Source: CAZQIC01 sp964593555
GTDB taxonomy: Bacteria > Bacteroidota > Bacteroidia > JAFLBG01
Length of the DNA: 24,689 nucleotides
NCBI GenBank assembly: GCA_964593555.1
Contig: CAZQIC010000067.1
Span: 1 to 24,689 of the forward strand
Direction of reading: 5' to 3'
Positions 7,668 through 15,684 of the stretch are shown piece after piece. A program made the position numbers and the translations under genes. Under the pieces are notes generated by a model. The model did not search any database and was not told where the DNA came from. It worked only from the letters and a program-made list of their open reading frames with translations. Numbering within the stretch: position 1 is the first letter of the stretch; the number at the start of each line of letters is the position of its first letter.

Positions 7668-7746
7668 ATCCCGATGTGCTTCGCTCTCGGGATGTGATAG
7701 TATAACGCTCACCATGCCACTGGGCATGATTTCGCTAACACTATCA
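7668..7746. repeat. compound palindromic spacer between convergent genes
   Basis: Two structures fill this spacer. The first pairs ATCCCGA (7668-7674) with TCGGGAT (7687-7693) around 12 bases. The second pairs TGATAGT (7695-7701) with ACTATCA (7740-7746) and encloses an inner hairpin, CATGCC (7713-7718) with GGCATG (7723-7728) around ACTG. It may act as a bidirectional terminator between the T9SS protein and the dinB-like gene, but the lack of T-runs and the double palindrome suggest a REP-like dispersed repeat. Confidence 0.6.
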
Positions 7747-8229
7747 TCATTTTGATCTGAAATAAATAATTAGATCTGTTCCAATTATTGTAGTCACCCC
7801 CAACTCTCTGAGCATAGTAACAATTTGTCCTCTGTGGTAAGTGCCGTGATTCATACAATGCATGATCATCTCTGCATGAGTATTTGAATGTTGTGTTCCT
7901 CTTGAATCCTTGTATTCTGCAATTTGATTTAAAAAATTATCGCCTTGACATTTTACATACCTGTAAAATGCTTCTGATGTTTTTAAAAAATCATCAATGG
8001 CAGGATCAACAAACTGTGCAGATGGCGGCCAGTTCACCAGTTCTTTTTTTAATCTTGCCATCCAGACCAGTTCTGCATCCCATATATGATGAACAGTTTT
8101 TCTCAATGAAGAGAAGCTGCTTTTTACTTCCGCATCTAACAAGGATTTGTCAATAGAAGTTAACATCTCCGCTGTCCTTTTGTTAGCCCAGAGATTGTAG
8201 TCTATGTAATTATCAATTAAATTTTTCAT
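7747..8229 (-). CDS. DinB-family (YfiT/DinB four-helix) protein
   Basis: A 160-residue protein of the DinB superfamily, four-helix bundles that bind a divalent metal through three histidines. Some members are thiol-dependent transferases and others are damage-induced proteins of unknown role. The expected pattern is visible: an N-terminal helix with YNLWANKR, a first metal His in TVHHIWDAE (His47/48), and the pair in NHGTYHRGQI (His128, His132). Length is typical. It stands alone: upstream is an ACGAAT-repeat spacer, and downstream it converges on the T9SS protein gene. Substrate cannot be inferred. Confidence 0.85.
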   Translation of the reverse strand: MKNLIDNYIDYNLWANKRTAEMLTSIDKSLLDAEVKSSFSSLRKTVHHIWDAELVWMARLKKELVNWPPSAQFVDPAIDDFLKTSEAFYRYVKCQGDNFLNQIAEYKDSRGTQHSNTHAEMIMHCMNHGTYHRGQIVTMLRELGVTTIIGTDLIIYFRSK

Positions 8230-8240
8230 GCTTAGCCTTT

Positions 8241-8331
8241 TTACGAATTACGAATATATACGAATTTACAAATCATTGTCTCAATGACTATTCGTATCAT
8301 TCGTATTTTATTAGTAGAGATCCGTAATTCG
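8241..8331. repeat. ACGAAT-type inverted repeat spacer
   Basis: ACGAAT occurs at 8243, 8250 and 8260, and its complement ATTCGT at 8290 and 8299. CGAATTACG (8244-8252) and CGTAATTCG (8323-8331) are perfect 9-bp inverted copies at the ends. The whole can fold into an imperfect hairpin of about 90 bp. A related cluster lies on the other side of the neighbouring gene (9075-9098). Confidence 0.65.
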
Positions 8332-8338
8332 CAGAAAA

Positions 8339-9061
8339 CTAATCCCAGCCACTCGCAAGAACATCTGCAAGGTGCATTACTTTAAGATCAATATTTTTTT
8401 TCTTTATGTAACCCTCCATGTGCATGAGACAGGAACTGTCTGTAGAGATCATATATTTTGCACCGGTCTCGATAGCATTCTGAACTTTTTGTTCACCCAT
8501 ACTCACCGCAATAGGCTCAAACTTAACAGAGAAAGATCCTCCAAACCCACAGCATGTATCTGTATCTTTCATTTCACGAATCTCCAAACCTCTTACTTTT
8601 TCCAAGAGCACACGAGGCTCATGTTTTATTCCGTATTCCCGCAACCCGGCGCATGAATCATGATATGTAGCAACGCCATCAAGACTTGCTCCAATATCAG
8701 TTATCTTCAATACGTTCACCAGGAAATCTGAAAATTCAAAAATATTTTTTTGTACGTTTTTTAATTCATTATGCAAAACCGAATTATGAAACATTTCGGG
8801 ATAATAATTTTTTATCATTCCCACACAGGAAGCCGAAGGAGAAACTATATAACGATCATTCTGAAATTCTTTAATGAACTTCTCACCCACTTCTCTTGCT
8901 TCTGCCCAATAACCGGCATTAAAAGCAGGCTGCCCGCAACATGTCTGTTCAGGATTATAATTAACTGCACACCCAACTTTTTCCAACACCTTCACCATAT
9001 TAAAACCGGCTTCGGGGTATAACTGGTCAATAAAACAGGGGATAAAAATATCTACGATCAT
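8339..9061 (-). CDS. LutA/YkgE-type (Fe-S)-binding oxidoreductase, CCG domain protein
   Basis: A 240-residue protein built of two cysteine-rich CCG domains, the size of LutA (lactate utilisation) and YkgE. Key residues: Cys9 (IPCF), CCG at 41-43 (TCCGQPAFNAG), Cys79 (SPSASC), Cys137 (HDSCAGLREYG), CCG at 170-172 (DTCCGFGGSFSVK) and Cys211 (TDSSCLMH). In related proteins (GlcF, heterodisulfide reductase HdrB) these residues bind an iron-sulfur centre for electron transfer in 2-hydroxyacid oxidation. LutA normally works with LutB and LutC; neither is in the window, so the partner is unknown or lies elsewhere. A TATATTTG box upstream suggests its own promoter. Confidence 0.88.
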   Translation of the reverse strand: MIVDIFIPCFIDQLYPEAGFNMVKVLEKVGCAVNYNPEQTCCGQPAFNAGYWAEAREVGEKFIKEFQNDRYIVSPSASCVGMIKNYYPEMFHNSVLHNELKNVQKNIFEFSDFLVNVLKITDIGASLDGVATYHDSCAGLREYGIKHEPRVLLEKVRGLEIREMKDTDTCCGFGGSFSVKFEPIAVSMGEQKVQNAIETGAKYMISTDSSCLMHMEGYIKKKNIDLKVMHLADVLASGWD

Positions 9062-9074
9062 ATTGTTACAAAAT

Positions 9075-9098
9075 ACGAATTTTTACGAATGTACGAAT
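9075..9098 (+). repeat. three ACGAAT repeats upstream of the CCG-domain gene
   Basis: ACGAAT occurs at 9075-9080, 9085-9090 and 9093-9098, separated by 4 and 2 bases. The hexamer is the same as in the spacer at 8241-8331. It lies within the predicted 5' leader of the - strand gene ending at 9061. Confidence 0.55.
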
Positions 9099-9125
9099 TA
9101 CCATTTTCGGAAATACAAATCAAAA

Positions 9126-9133
9126 CAAATATA
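9126..9133 (-). promoter_or_regulatory. candidate -7 box for the CCG-domain gene
   Basis: On the - strand this reads TATATTTG, an exact TAnnTTTG match, 64 bases upstream of the start codon. No TTTG is found at the expected -33 spacing, so the call rests on the -7 box and its position alone. Confidence 0.35.
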
Positions 9134-9143
9134 CGTATTGAAA

Positions 9144-10490
9144 TTATATTTTATCCACAGCTTTATCCCTAGGTATTCTTTGTAACATTAAAAAACCAAC
9201 GACAAAAAATGACACCAACGCAATTATCGGTGTTCGCAGCGTAGGGCTTACCTCATTTATAAGCCCATAAATTAGCATACCTAATACTATACTGAGCTTC
9301 TCGCAAACATCGTAAAAACTAAAGTAAGAGGAATGATCCTGCGTCTCGGGCAGCATTTTTGAATATGTGGATCGTGAAAGAGATTGTATGCCTCCCATCA
9401 CCAAACCTACAAAGGCAGCTGCTATATAAAAATGTGTAGGTGTATAAACAAAAGCATAGGTGCAAAAGCAAATCAATGACCAAAGCATTGTTGCTGTTTT
9501 TAGCGTAAACAAATTTCCTCTTAATTTTGAAACATAGGAGAATAAATGAGCGCCCGCAATAGCAACAAACTGAATGATTAAAATTACAGTGATCAATTGC
9601 CCGGTTTCCATTGTTTTTCCTAGGACATCTTTTATTTCATGCGAGGCAAAATGAGTGGCAACCAACATAACGGTTTGAACACCCATACTATAAATAAAAA
9701 ATGCCGTTAAAAAGCGTTTCAATTTTTTATTGGGCTTAAGATCTTTCCAAACTTTTTTTAATTCACTATACCCCTTCGCGAAACGATTGCCTTCAGGTTT
9801 TTTATTGTAAACATTACTTGGCAAATACTTAAATGTGATCTGCGAAAAACCTAACCACCAAACACCAACCAGGATAAATGACAACCTAGTCATGAATGAT
9901 TCTGCATCCTTTTTTTCCCAGCCCCCCAATCCAAACCATTCATATTTCTGAATAAGAACTAAACAAATAATAAGTAATATAGAACTCCCCCAATATCCTC
10001 TCGCAAAACCTTTTGCACTCACTTTATCCTGATCTTCCGGCTCAACAATCTCAGGTAAATAGGAATTATAAAACACCAGGCTGCCCGAATAACCCATGCA
10101 GGCAAGTACGACAAGAATAATTCCATAACCTAAAACATCACCCTTAAAAAAGTACATCAGCAAACAGGAAGTCGCTCCGAGATAACAAAAAAACCGCATG
10201 AATTTTTTCTTACTGCCGCCATAATCCGCAATTCCTGATAGCACAGGTACTATTGCTGCTACCAATAAAAAAGAAAATGCAATTGCGAAATCATACAACG
10301 TGGTATTCTTCATTGTCATTCCTAAAAACTCTACCGTGTCTTTAATTACGTTGCCTTTATCGTCTTTAATTGTGGTAATGGCATTGAAATAAATAGGAAA
10401 TATAGTGGCGGTAATTACCAGGTTATATACCGAGTTGGCCAGGTCATAAGTTGTCCAGGCGCTGATGATTTTTTTATTTCCTTTTTCCAT
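9144..10490 (-). CDS. MFS transporter, UMF1 (Atg22-like) family
   Basis: A 448-residue inner-membrane protein with about 12 predicted hydrophobic helices. The UMF1 signature is at the N-terminus (SAWTTYDLANSVYNLVITAT), followed by VPVLSGIADYGGSKKKFM, the family's version of the MFS loop 2-3 motif (DxxGxxK). A second half starts near KKLKRFLTAFFIYSMGVQ, and GGIQSLSRSTYSKMLPE matches the C-terminal UMF1 loop. Bacterial UMF1 members are mostly uncharacterised; the yeast relative Atg22 exports amino acids from the vacuole. The substrate is therefore unknown. The gene is divergent from sanA, with a 109-bp spacer. Confidence 0.88.
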   Translation of the reverse strand: MEKGNKKIISAWTTYDLANSVYNLVITATIFPIYFNAITTIKDDKGNVIKDTVEFLGMTMKNTTLYDFAIAFSFLLVAAIVPVLSGIADYGGSKKKFMRFFCYLGATSCLLMYFFKGDVLGYGIILVVLACMGYSGSLVFYNSYLPEIVEPEDQDKVSAKGFARGYWGSSILLIICLVLIQKYEWFGLGGWEKKDAESFMTRLSFILVGVWWLGFSQITFKYLPSNVYNKKPEGNRFAKGYSELKKVWKDLKPNKKLKRFLTAFFIYSMGVQTVMLVATHFASHEIKDVLGKTMETGQLITVILIIQFVAIAGAHLFSYVSKLRGNLFTLKTATMLWSLICFCTYAFVYTPTHFYIAAAFVGLVMGGIQSLSRSTYSKMLPETQDHSSYFSFYDVCEKLSIVLGMLIYGLINEVSPTLRTPIIALVSFFVVGFLMLQRIPRDKAVDKI

Positions 10491-10599
10491 TTGTTGACTC
10501 TAATTTATACCTCAAAGAGTAATTATAAGAATGGACAGAGAATACTTTTAACATATTTATAAACATTCAACTATTGGATAAAGGGAGTATTTTTGTTAA

Positions 10600-11250
10600 A
10601 TGATCCGATTCCTTCTATCGAAAAAATTCATTTTTACATCCGTGTTTATTGCGGCATTCTGTTTATTTGCATTATGGTATTCGAATAAAACAATAATTAA
10701 TTCTTCTAAAGACAAATGCTACAGAGACATTTCTAAAGTACCATACAATAGAGTCGGATTGCTTTTAGGCACTTCAAAACACACAGGCAAAGGAAGTATC
10801 AACCAATATTTTAAATACCGAATAGAAGCCGCTACTGAACTTTTTAAAGCAAATAAAATTTCATACATAATTATCAGTGGCGACAATAGCGTTAAAGGTT
10901 ATGACGAACCAACTGACATGAAACATGAATTGATAAAAAACGGAATTGATTCAACACGAATATTCCTGGACTATGCCGGGTTCAGAACATTCGATAGTAT
11001 GGTACGATCAAAAGAAATTTTCGGACAGGATTCCCTCACCATCATTTCACAACAATTTCATAATGAACGCGCCATTTACATTGCTGAAAAATTAGGAATA
11101 AAAGCAATTGGATATAATGCTAAAAATGTAGGGAAGTCGTACGGCTTCAAAACCCAGGTACGAGAATACTTCGCAAGAGTAAAAGTAATTATAGATTTTA
11201 CTATCGGAACGAAACCGAAATTTTTAGGAGAGAAAATTGAAGTAAAATAA
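10600..11250 (+). CDS. sanA: SanA/YdcF-family (DUF218) membrane-anchored protein
   Basis: A 216-residue protein with one N-terminal membrane anchor (about residues 10-27) and a periplasmic DUF218 domain. Family motifs are present: LLLGTSK (54-60), a polar run IISGDN (91-96), DYAGFRTFDSMVRSKEIFG (124-142), QQFHNERAIYIAEKLGI (151-167) and REYFARVK near the end. In E. coli, SanA affects envelope permeability to vancomycin at high temperature; the biochemical activity is not established. TATTTTTG at 10588-10595 matches the -7 consensus but would start the transcript at about the ATG and has no -33 partner. The gene converges on carA, with only 4 bp between the two stop codons and no hairpin. Confidence 0.85.
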   Translation: MIRFLLSKKFIFTSVFIAAFCLFALWYSNKTIINSSKDKCYRDISKVPYNRVGLLLGTSKHTGKGSINQYFKYRIEAATELFKANKISYIIISGDNSVKGYDEPTDMKHELIKNGIDSTRIFLDYAGFRTFDSMVRSKEIFGQDSLTIISQQFHNERAIYIAEKLGIKAIGYNAKNVGKSYGFKTQVREYFARVKVIIDFTIGTKPKFLGEKIEVK

Positions 11251-11254
11251 CTAC

Positions 11255-12385
11255 CTACGCAACTATTTTCTTTGTAGTCTCTTTAACAGAAGATATCATT
11301 TGGATAAAATCGTCGAACAAATATCTTGCATCAAGAGGCCCAGGTGAAGCTTCAGGGTGATACTGAACAGAAAAAACTTTTTTGTCTTTTATTCTCAACC
11401 CCTCAATGGTCTTATCATTAAGGTTGATGTGAGTGATCTCAACGTTGTTATTCTTTTTAATATCCTCTGCACTCACCGCAAATCCGTGGTTCTGCGACGT
11501 GATCTCACTTTTTCCGGTAACCAAATTTTTAACCGGGTGATTAATTCCCCTGTGGCCCTTATGCATTTTGTAAGTACTTAAACCACATGCTTCAGCAATT
11601 AACTGATGACCTAAACATATTCCAAACACAGGAGTGTTCCCTCCTATTATCTCCTTCACCAATGCTATTTCGTCTTTCATTACTCCGGGATCTCCGGGGC
11701 CATTTGATATCATAAACCCATCAGGATTCCACGCTTTCATTTCACTTAAACTCGTTTTCATTGGAAAAACCTGAAGGTAACAATCCCTTTCAGCGAGACA
11801 GCGCAAAATATTTTTCTTTGCTCCAAAATCTATAACAGCCACACGATATTTAGCATTAGCATCGCCCATAAAATACGGTTTGGTAGTACTCACCTTCGAG
11901 GAAAGTTCAAGTCCCTCCATTGAAGGAACTTTTGCCAATATTTTTTTCAATTTTTCAACATCCAACTCTTCTGAAGATATGACCGCATTCATTGCTCCTT
12001 TACTCCTGATATATCTCACCAAAGCGCGGGTATCAACATCAGAAATAGCAACCATGTTCTGCCTCAAAAAATAATCCTGAATAGATTCCGCAGCGGCCTT
12101 CCTGGAAAATCCATCATTGAACTTTTTACAAACCAAGCCAGCAATTTTTATACTATCCGACTCCACTTCATCCTTATGAATTCCGTAATTACCTATATGC
12201 ACATTTGTGGCTACAAGTATTTGACCATAGTAGGAAGGATCAGTAAAAATCTCCTGGTATCCAGTCATACCGGTATTAAAACAAATTTCACCAGTGGTAG
12301 TACCTATTTTCCCGGCAGCCTTACCATAAAAAGCCTTACCATCTTCCAAAAGCAAAATTGCTTGTTTCTTCGCCTGATATTTCAT
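11255..12385 (-). CDS. carA: carbamoyl-phosphate synthase, small (glutaminase) subunit
   Basis: Hydrolyses glutamine and channels ammonia to the CarB subunit for carbamoyl phosphate, used in pyrimidine and arginine synthesis. The 376-residue protein has the CPSase small-chain N-terminal domain (LEDGKAFYGKAAG, then FNTGMTGYQEIFTDPSYYGQ at 36-55) and a class I glutamine amidotransferase domain from about 180. Catalytic residues are visible: Cys257 (FGICLGHQ), His343 and Glu345 (QYHPEASPGPLDARY), plus the oxyanion loop ISNGPGDPG (226-234). Length is typical. carB is not adjacent. The gene follows rplQ but lies beyond a strong terminator, so it probably has its own promoter or depends on readthrough. 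Confidence 0.97.
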   Translation of the reverse strand: MKYQAKKQAILLLEDGKAFYGKAAGKIGTTTGEICFNTGMTGYQEIFTDPSYYGQILVATNVHIGNYGIHKDEVESDSIKIAGLVCKKFNDGFSRKAAAESIQDYFLRQNMVAISDVDTRALVRYIRSKGAMNAVISSEELDVEKLKKILAKVPSMEGLELSSKVSTTKPYFMGDANAKYRVAVIDFGAKKNILRCLAERDCYLQVFPMKTSLSEMKAWNPDGFMISNGPGDPGVMKDEIALVKEIIGGNTPVFGICLGHQLIAEACGLSTYKMHKGHRGINHPVKNLVTGKSEITSQNHGFAVSAEDIKKNNNVEITHINLNDKTIEGLRIKDKKVFSVQYHPEASPGPLDARYLFDDFIQMISSVKETTKKIVA

Positions 12386-12414
12386 TCTAATTGGATATTT
12401 TACAAGATTGATCT

Positions 12415-12449
12415 AAAAAAAAAGGATAAAGTAAAAATACTTTATCCTT
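12415..12449 (-). terminator. terminator of the ribosomal protein operon
   Basis: AAGGATAAAGTA (12422-12433) pairs perfectly with TACTTTATCCTT (12438-12449) around a 4-base loop. Read on the - strand, the 12-bp stem is followed by nine T (plus 12415-12423, overlapping the stem end). It lies 30 bp after the rplQ stop and marks the end of the alpha operon. Confidence 0.88.
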
Positions 12450-12478
12450 CGTTTAGGTTTTAAAAACTTTTTAGTAAT

Positions 12479-12988
12479 TTATTCACTTTTGTTTTCTTCC
12501 GCTTTTTGTTCGTTGGTACTATCGTTTTCAGAAGCTCCTGCCTCAGCCTTTGGAGATGTTTTTTTACGGCTTCTTCTTGTTGTAGGTGCTTTTTCTTTAC
12601 CTGCTACACCTTTACCCTTAGCATAAGTATCGTTAAAGTCAACCAGTTCGATAAAACACATATCTGCGTTATCACCTAAACGGTTACCAGTCTTCAATAT
12701 TCTGGTATACCCACCCGGCCTGTCAGCTATTTTACCTGAAATATCTCTGAAAAGAGTTGATACCGCCTTTTTATCTTTAAGGTAACTGAAAACAAGTCTT
12801 CTTGAACTTGTTGAGTCAACTTTAGATTTCGTAAGCAATGGCTCAATATACACCCTCAGCGCTTTAGCTTTAGCTATAGTAGTATTGATCCTTTTGTGCA
12901 TTATCAGTGATGATGCCATGTTAGCCATCATCGACTTACGATGAGCAGATTTTCTGCCTAAATTATTTACTTTATTCCCGTGCCTCAT
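12479..12988 (-). CDS. rplQ: 50S ribosomal protein L17
   Basis: Part of the large subunit near the exit tunnel. The core shows the L17 pattern: MRHGNKVNNLGRKSAHRKSM at the start, SLIMHKRINTTIAKAKALR, then RPGGYTRILKTGNRLGDNADM (about 90-110). At 169 residues it is longer than E. coli L17 (127). The extra C-terminal part (from about 123) is charged and low in complexity, with basic KEKAPTTRRSRKK and then acidic, Glu/Ser-rich sequence. It is the last gene of the operon, 74 bp after rpoA; that spacer carries a palindromic repeat element. Confidence 0.97.
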   Translation of the reverse strand: MRHGNKVNNLGRKSAHRKSMMANMASSLIMHKRINTTIAKAKALRVYIEPLLTKSKVDSTSSRRLVFSYLKDKKAVSTLFRDISGKIADRPGGYTRILKTGNRLGDNADMCFIELVDFNDTYAKGKGVAGKEKAPTTRRSRKKTSPKAEAGASENDSTNEQKAEENKSE

Positions 12989-12996
12989 TTCGTATT

Positions 12997-13060
12997 AGTA
13001 TTGAGATCTTAGATATGAGATGTGAGAGCTGTCCTCTCAATACTCATTTCTCAAATCTAT
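12997..13060. repeat. AGATNTGAGA-type inverted repeat element in the rpoA-rplQ spacer
   Basis: AGTATTGAGA (12997-13006) and TCTCAATACT (13035-13044) are perfect 10-bp inverted copies. AGATATGAGA (13011-13020) lies inside, and TCTCAAATCT (13050-13059), the complement of AGATTTGAGA, at the right edge. The element nearly fills the 74-bp spacer and shares its motifs with the rpmJ-infA spacer element. Confidence 0.6.
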
Positions 13061-13062
13061 TT

Positions 13063-14055
13063 TTATTCTTTATCCAATTTATATTTTGCAAGGTTCATTC
13101 CAAAAGAAAGTCCTTTTGATATAACCAACTCCTCTAACTCTGTTAATGATTTCTTACCAAAGTTACGGAATTTCAATAGATCATTTTTATTGAAAGAAAC
13201 AAGATCTGCCAAAGACTCAACATCAGCTGCTTTTAAGCAATTAAGTGCTCTAACAGAAAGGTCCATATCAACCAGTTTAGTTTTCAATAACTGGCGCATG
13301 TGTAATGATGTTTCATCAAACTCTTCAGTTGCTGCTTTTTCTTCAGCATCCAATGTAATTTTCTCATCAGAGAATAACATAAAATGGTGAATCAATATTT
13401 TCGCCGCTTCTTTCAACGCTTCTTTAGGATGAATAGATCCATCTGTAGCAAGGTCCACGACTAATTTTTCGTAATCCGTTTTTTGCTCAACACGATAATT
13501 CTCAATGCTGAATTTTACATTTTTTACAGGAGTAAAAATAGCGTCAATTGGTATGATACCATGAGCGCCGTTTACCGGTTTGTTTTCTTCTGCAGGAACA
13601 TAACCTCTTCCTTTATCAATAGTAAGCTCCATTTTAAGTTTAATATTTGGTTCCATGTTACAAATAACATGATCAGGGTTTAATACCTGGAAACCAGAAG
13701 TAAATTTGCCTATATCACCTGCCGTGAAAGTATTTTTTCCTGTAACAGTTACAGTAACTTTTTCATTTTCTGTAACATCAATTTGTCTTTTAAAACGAAC
13801 CTGTTTCATGTTAAGGATGATCTCAGTAACATCTTCGATAACTCCCTTAACAGTAGAAAACTCATGATCTACTCCTTCTATTTTAACAGAAGTCACAGCA
13901 TGTCCTTCCAACGATGAAAGTAATATTCTTCTTAACGCGTTACCGATAGTTATTCCGTAACCTGGTTCCAACGGACGAAATTCAAACTGTCCCTCCGTTT
14001 CGTTGGAGTTGATCATGATAACTTTATCTGGTTTTTGAAACGCTAATATTGCCAT
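13063..14055 (-). CDS. rpoA: DNA-directed RNA polymerase subunit alpha
   Basis: The assembly platform of RNA polymerase; its C-terminal domain binds upstream promoter DNA and activators. The 330-residue protein has the N-terminal dimerisation domain (FRPLEPGYGITIGNALRRIL at 27-46, SVKIEGVDHEFSTVKGVIEDV) and the insert domain (GRGYVPAEENK). After a linker comes the helix-hairpin-helix C-terminal domain: LSVRALNCLKAADVESLADL and LLKFRNFGKKSLTELEE near 290-310. Length is typical. It follows rpsD by 28 bp, the usual alpha-operon order. Confidence 0.98.
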   Translation of the reverse strand: MAILAFQKPDKVIMINSNETEGQFEFRPLEPGYGITIGNALRRILLSSLEGHAVTSVKIEGVDHEFSTVKGVIEDVTEIILNMKQVRFKRQIDVTENEKVTVTVTGKNTFTAGDIGKFTSGFQVLNPDHVICNMEPNIKLKMELTIDKGRGYVPAEENKPVNGAHGIIPIDAIFTPVKNVKFSIENYRVEQKTDYEKLVVDLATDGSIHPKEALKEAAKILIHHFMLFSDEKITLDAEEKAATEEFDETSLHMRQLLKTKLVDMDLSVRALNCLKAADVESLADLVSFNKNDLLKFRNFGKKSLTELEELVISKGLSFGMNLAKYKLDKE

Positions 14056-14083
14056 AGTATATGTTGTTTTAAATTGTACGTTA

Positions 14084-14689
14084 TTATTTAGAATATAACT
14101 CGACTATTAATTGTTCCTTGATGTTTTCTGGGATCTGAACTCTTTCAGGAGCAGAAATAAATTTTCCGGCCATTTTAGTTCTGTCAAATTCTATCCAGGG
14201 AAACTGGTTAGCTGACGAAGCAATTGAATTAGTTATTGCTTCTAATACTTTTGCTTTTTCTCTCACCTCAATAGTATCTCCAGGCTTTAAACTGTAAGAA
14301 GGTATATTTACAATAGTACCGTTCACCATAATGTGTTTGTGAGAAACGAACTGACGAGCAGCACGTCTTGTTGGTGCAATGCCCATTCTGTAGATTACGT
14401 TATCTAAACGTGATTCCATTAACTGAAGCAATACCTCACCCGTAATTCCTTTTGCACGAGAAGCTCTATCGAAAGTTTTCGCAAACTGACGCTCTAACAA
14501 TCCGTATATGTATTTCACTTTTTGTTTTTCCTGCAACTGAACAGAATACTCGGATTGCTTTCCTCTTTTCTTACTTAAACCGTGCATCCCCGGAGGATAG
14601 TTCTTTTTTTCTAACGCTTTATCAGGACCAAAAATAGGCTCTCTGAACCTTCTTGCAATTTTGGACCGTGGACCTGTATATCTAGCCAT
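14084..14689 (-). CDS. rpsD: 30S ribosomal protein S4
   Basis: A 16S rRNA-binding primary assembly protein; in many bacteria it also represses its own operon. The 201-residue protein starts MARYTGPRSKIARRFRE and has YPPGMHGLSKKRGKQSEY. The S4 RNA-binding domain covers about residues 92-155 (RLDNVIYRMGIAPTRRAARQ, HKHIMVNGTIVNIPS). It has no cysteines, so the N-terminal zinc site found in some S4 proteins is absent. It lies between rpsK and rpoA, with spacers of 34 and 28 bp. Confidence 0.98.
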   Translation of the reverse strand: MARYTGPRSKIARRFREPIFGPDKALEKKNYPPGMHGLSKKRGKQSEYSVQLQEKQKVKYIYGLLERQFAKTFDRASRAKGITGEVLLQLMESRLDNVIYRMGIAPTRRAARQFVSHKHIMVNGTIVNIPSYSLKPGDTIEVREKAKVLEAITNSIASSANQFPWIEFDRTKMAGKFISAPERVQIPENIKEQLIVELYSK

Positions 14690-14723
14690 TTTTTATTATA
14701 TTTTTCTTACGCTTATTTATTTA

Positions 14724-15137
14724 TTAAACCCTTCTTCTTTTTGGAGGTCTGCAACCATTGTGCGGCATTGGAGTCATATCAACAATCTCAGTAACTTCAA
14801 TACCAAGTGTTGACAATGTTCTCATTGCAGATTCTCTACCCGCTCCAGGACCTTTTACATAAACTTTAACTTTTCTAAGTCCAAGATCGAATGCTACTTT
14901 CCCGCAGTCGTTAGCAGCCATTTGCGCAGCATATGGAGTATTTTTCTTTGAGCCTCTGAAACCCATTTTACCGGCACTTGACCAGGAAATTACCTGTCCG
15001 CCATTGTTAGTAAGGGAAATAATGATGTTGTTGAATGTAGCGTTAATGTGCGCTTGTCCAACAGCTTCTACCTTTACTACTCTTTTCTTTGAAGGGGCCT
15101 TTGCAGCAGCGCCTGTTTGTTGTGGTTTAGTAGCCAT
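14724..15137 (-). CDS. rpsK: 30S ribosomal protein S11
   Basis: Binds the platform of the small subunit near the E site. The 137-residue protein has a Lys/Ala-rich N-terminal extension (ATKPQQTGAAAKAPSKKR), then the conserved fold: AHINATFNNIIISLTNNGG, KKNTPYAAQMAA, YVKGPGAGRESAMRTL and the signature C-terminus DMTPMPHNGCRPPKRRRV. It lies 14 bp after rpsM and 34 bp before rpsD. Confidence 0.98.
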   Translation of the reverse strand: MATKPQQTGAAAKAPSKKRVVKVEAVGQAHINATFNNIIISLTNNGGQVISWSSAGKMGFRGSKKNTPYAAQMAANDCGKVAFDLGLRKVKVYVKGPGAGRESAMRTLSTLGIEVTEIVDMTPMPHNGCRPPKRRRV

Positions 15138-15151
15138 CTATCTATTAATTA

Positions 15152-15529
15152 CTATTTAGTTACTTTTTTCTTGTTAGCAATAGTCTTTCTCTTACCTTTT
15201 CTTGTACGAGCATTGTTTTTTGTAGTTTGTCCACGAACAGGCAAGCCTAATCTGTGTCTCATACCACGGTAAGAACCAATGTCAACCAAACGTTTAATGT
15301 TCAATTGAGTTTCAGAACGAAGAGCACCTTCAGTTTTGATTTTCTCACTGATGATGGTACGGATCTTACTTAAATGATCATCGTTCCAATCCTGAACTTT
15401 TATATCCCAGTCAACACCGGCTTCAGTTAATATTTTTTGAGCGGAGCTTCTTCCGATACCGTAGATATAGGTGAGTCCAATTTCTCCTCTTTTGTTCTTA
15501 GGTAAATCTATACCAGCAATCCTAGCCAT
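15152..15529 (-). CDS. rpsM: 30S ribosomal protein S13
   Basis: Sits in the small-subunit head and contacts the P-site tRNA and the large subunit. The 125-residue protein starts MARIAGIDLPKNKRGEIGL and has the helix-two-turn-helix region YIYGIGRSSAQKILTEAG. It ends with the basic tail RGMRHRLGLPVRGQTTKNNA and TRKGKRKTIANKKKVTK that reaches the tRNA. Length and order (rpmJ, rpsM, rpsK, rpsD, rpoA) are canonical. Confidence 0.98.
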   Translation of the reverse strand: MARIAGIDLPKNKRGEIGLTYIYGIGRSSAQKILTEAGVDWDIKVQDWNDDHLSKIRTIISEKIKTEGALRSETQLNIKRLVDIGSYRGMRHRLGLPVRGQTTKNNARTRKGKRKTIANKKKVTK

Positions 15530-15560
15530 TCTATTATATGGTTTATTGGTTTATACGTTT

Positions 15561-15677
15561 TTATTTTTGTCTTTGCTTAAACTTTGGGGTCTTCTTATTG
15601 ATAACATATAAGCGACCTTTTCTACGCACGATCTTACAATCTGCGCTTCTTTTTTTTATTGATGTTCTAACTTTCAT
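15561..15677 (-). CDS. rpmJ: 50S ribosomal protein L36 (zinc-site-free form)
   Basis: Read by hand: 38 residues, starting MKVRTSIKKRSADCKIVRRK and ending with INKKTPKFKQRQK before a TAA. L36 is the smallest large-subunit protein. The usual zinc ribbon needs three Cys and one His; here only Cys14 remains, so this is the non-zinc form seen in Bacteroidetes. It lies 31 bp before rpsM. The gap to infA upstream (78 bp) is the longest in this operon and is filled by a repeat element. Confidence 0.96.
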   Translation of the reverse strand: MKVRTSIKKRSADCKIVRRKGRLYVINKKTPKFKQRQK

Positions 15678-15684
15678 ACTACTT

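Noticed and set aside
7884..9022. + strand open frames over the DinB-like and CCG-domain genes
   Set aside because: They are antisense to genes with intact metal-binding motifs.
10588..10595. TATTTTTG as the sanA promoter
   Set aside because: Exact -7 match, but it would start the transcript at about the ATG and lacks a -33 element.
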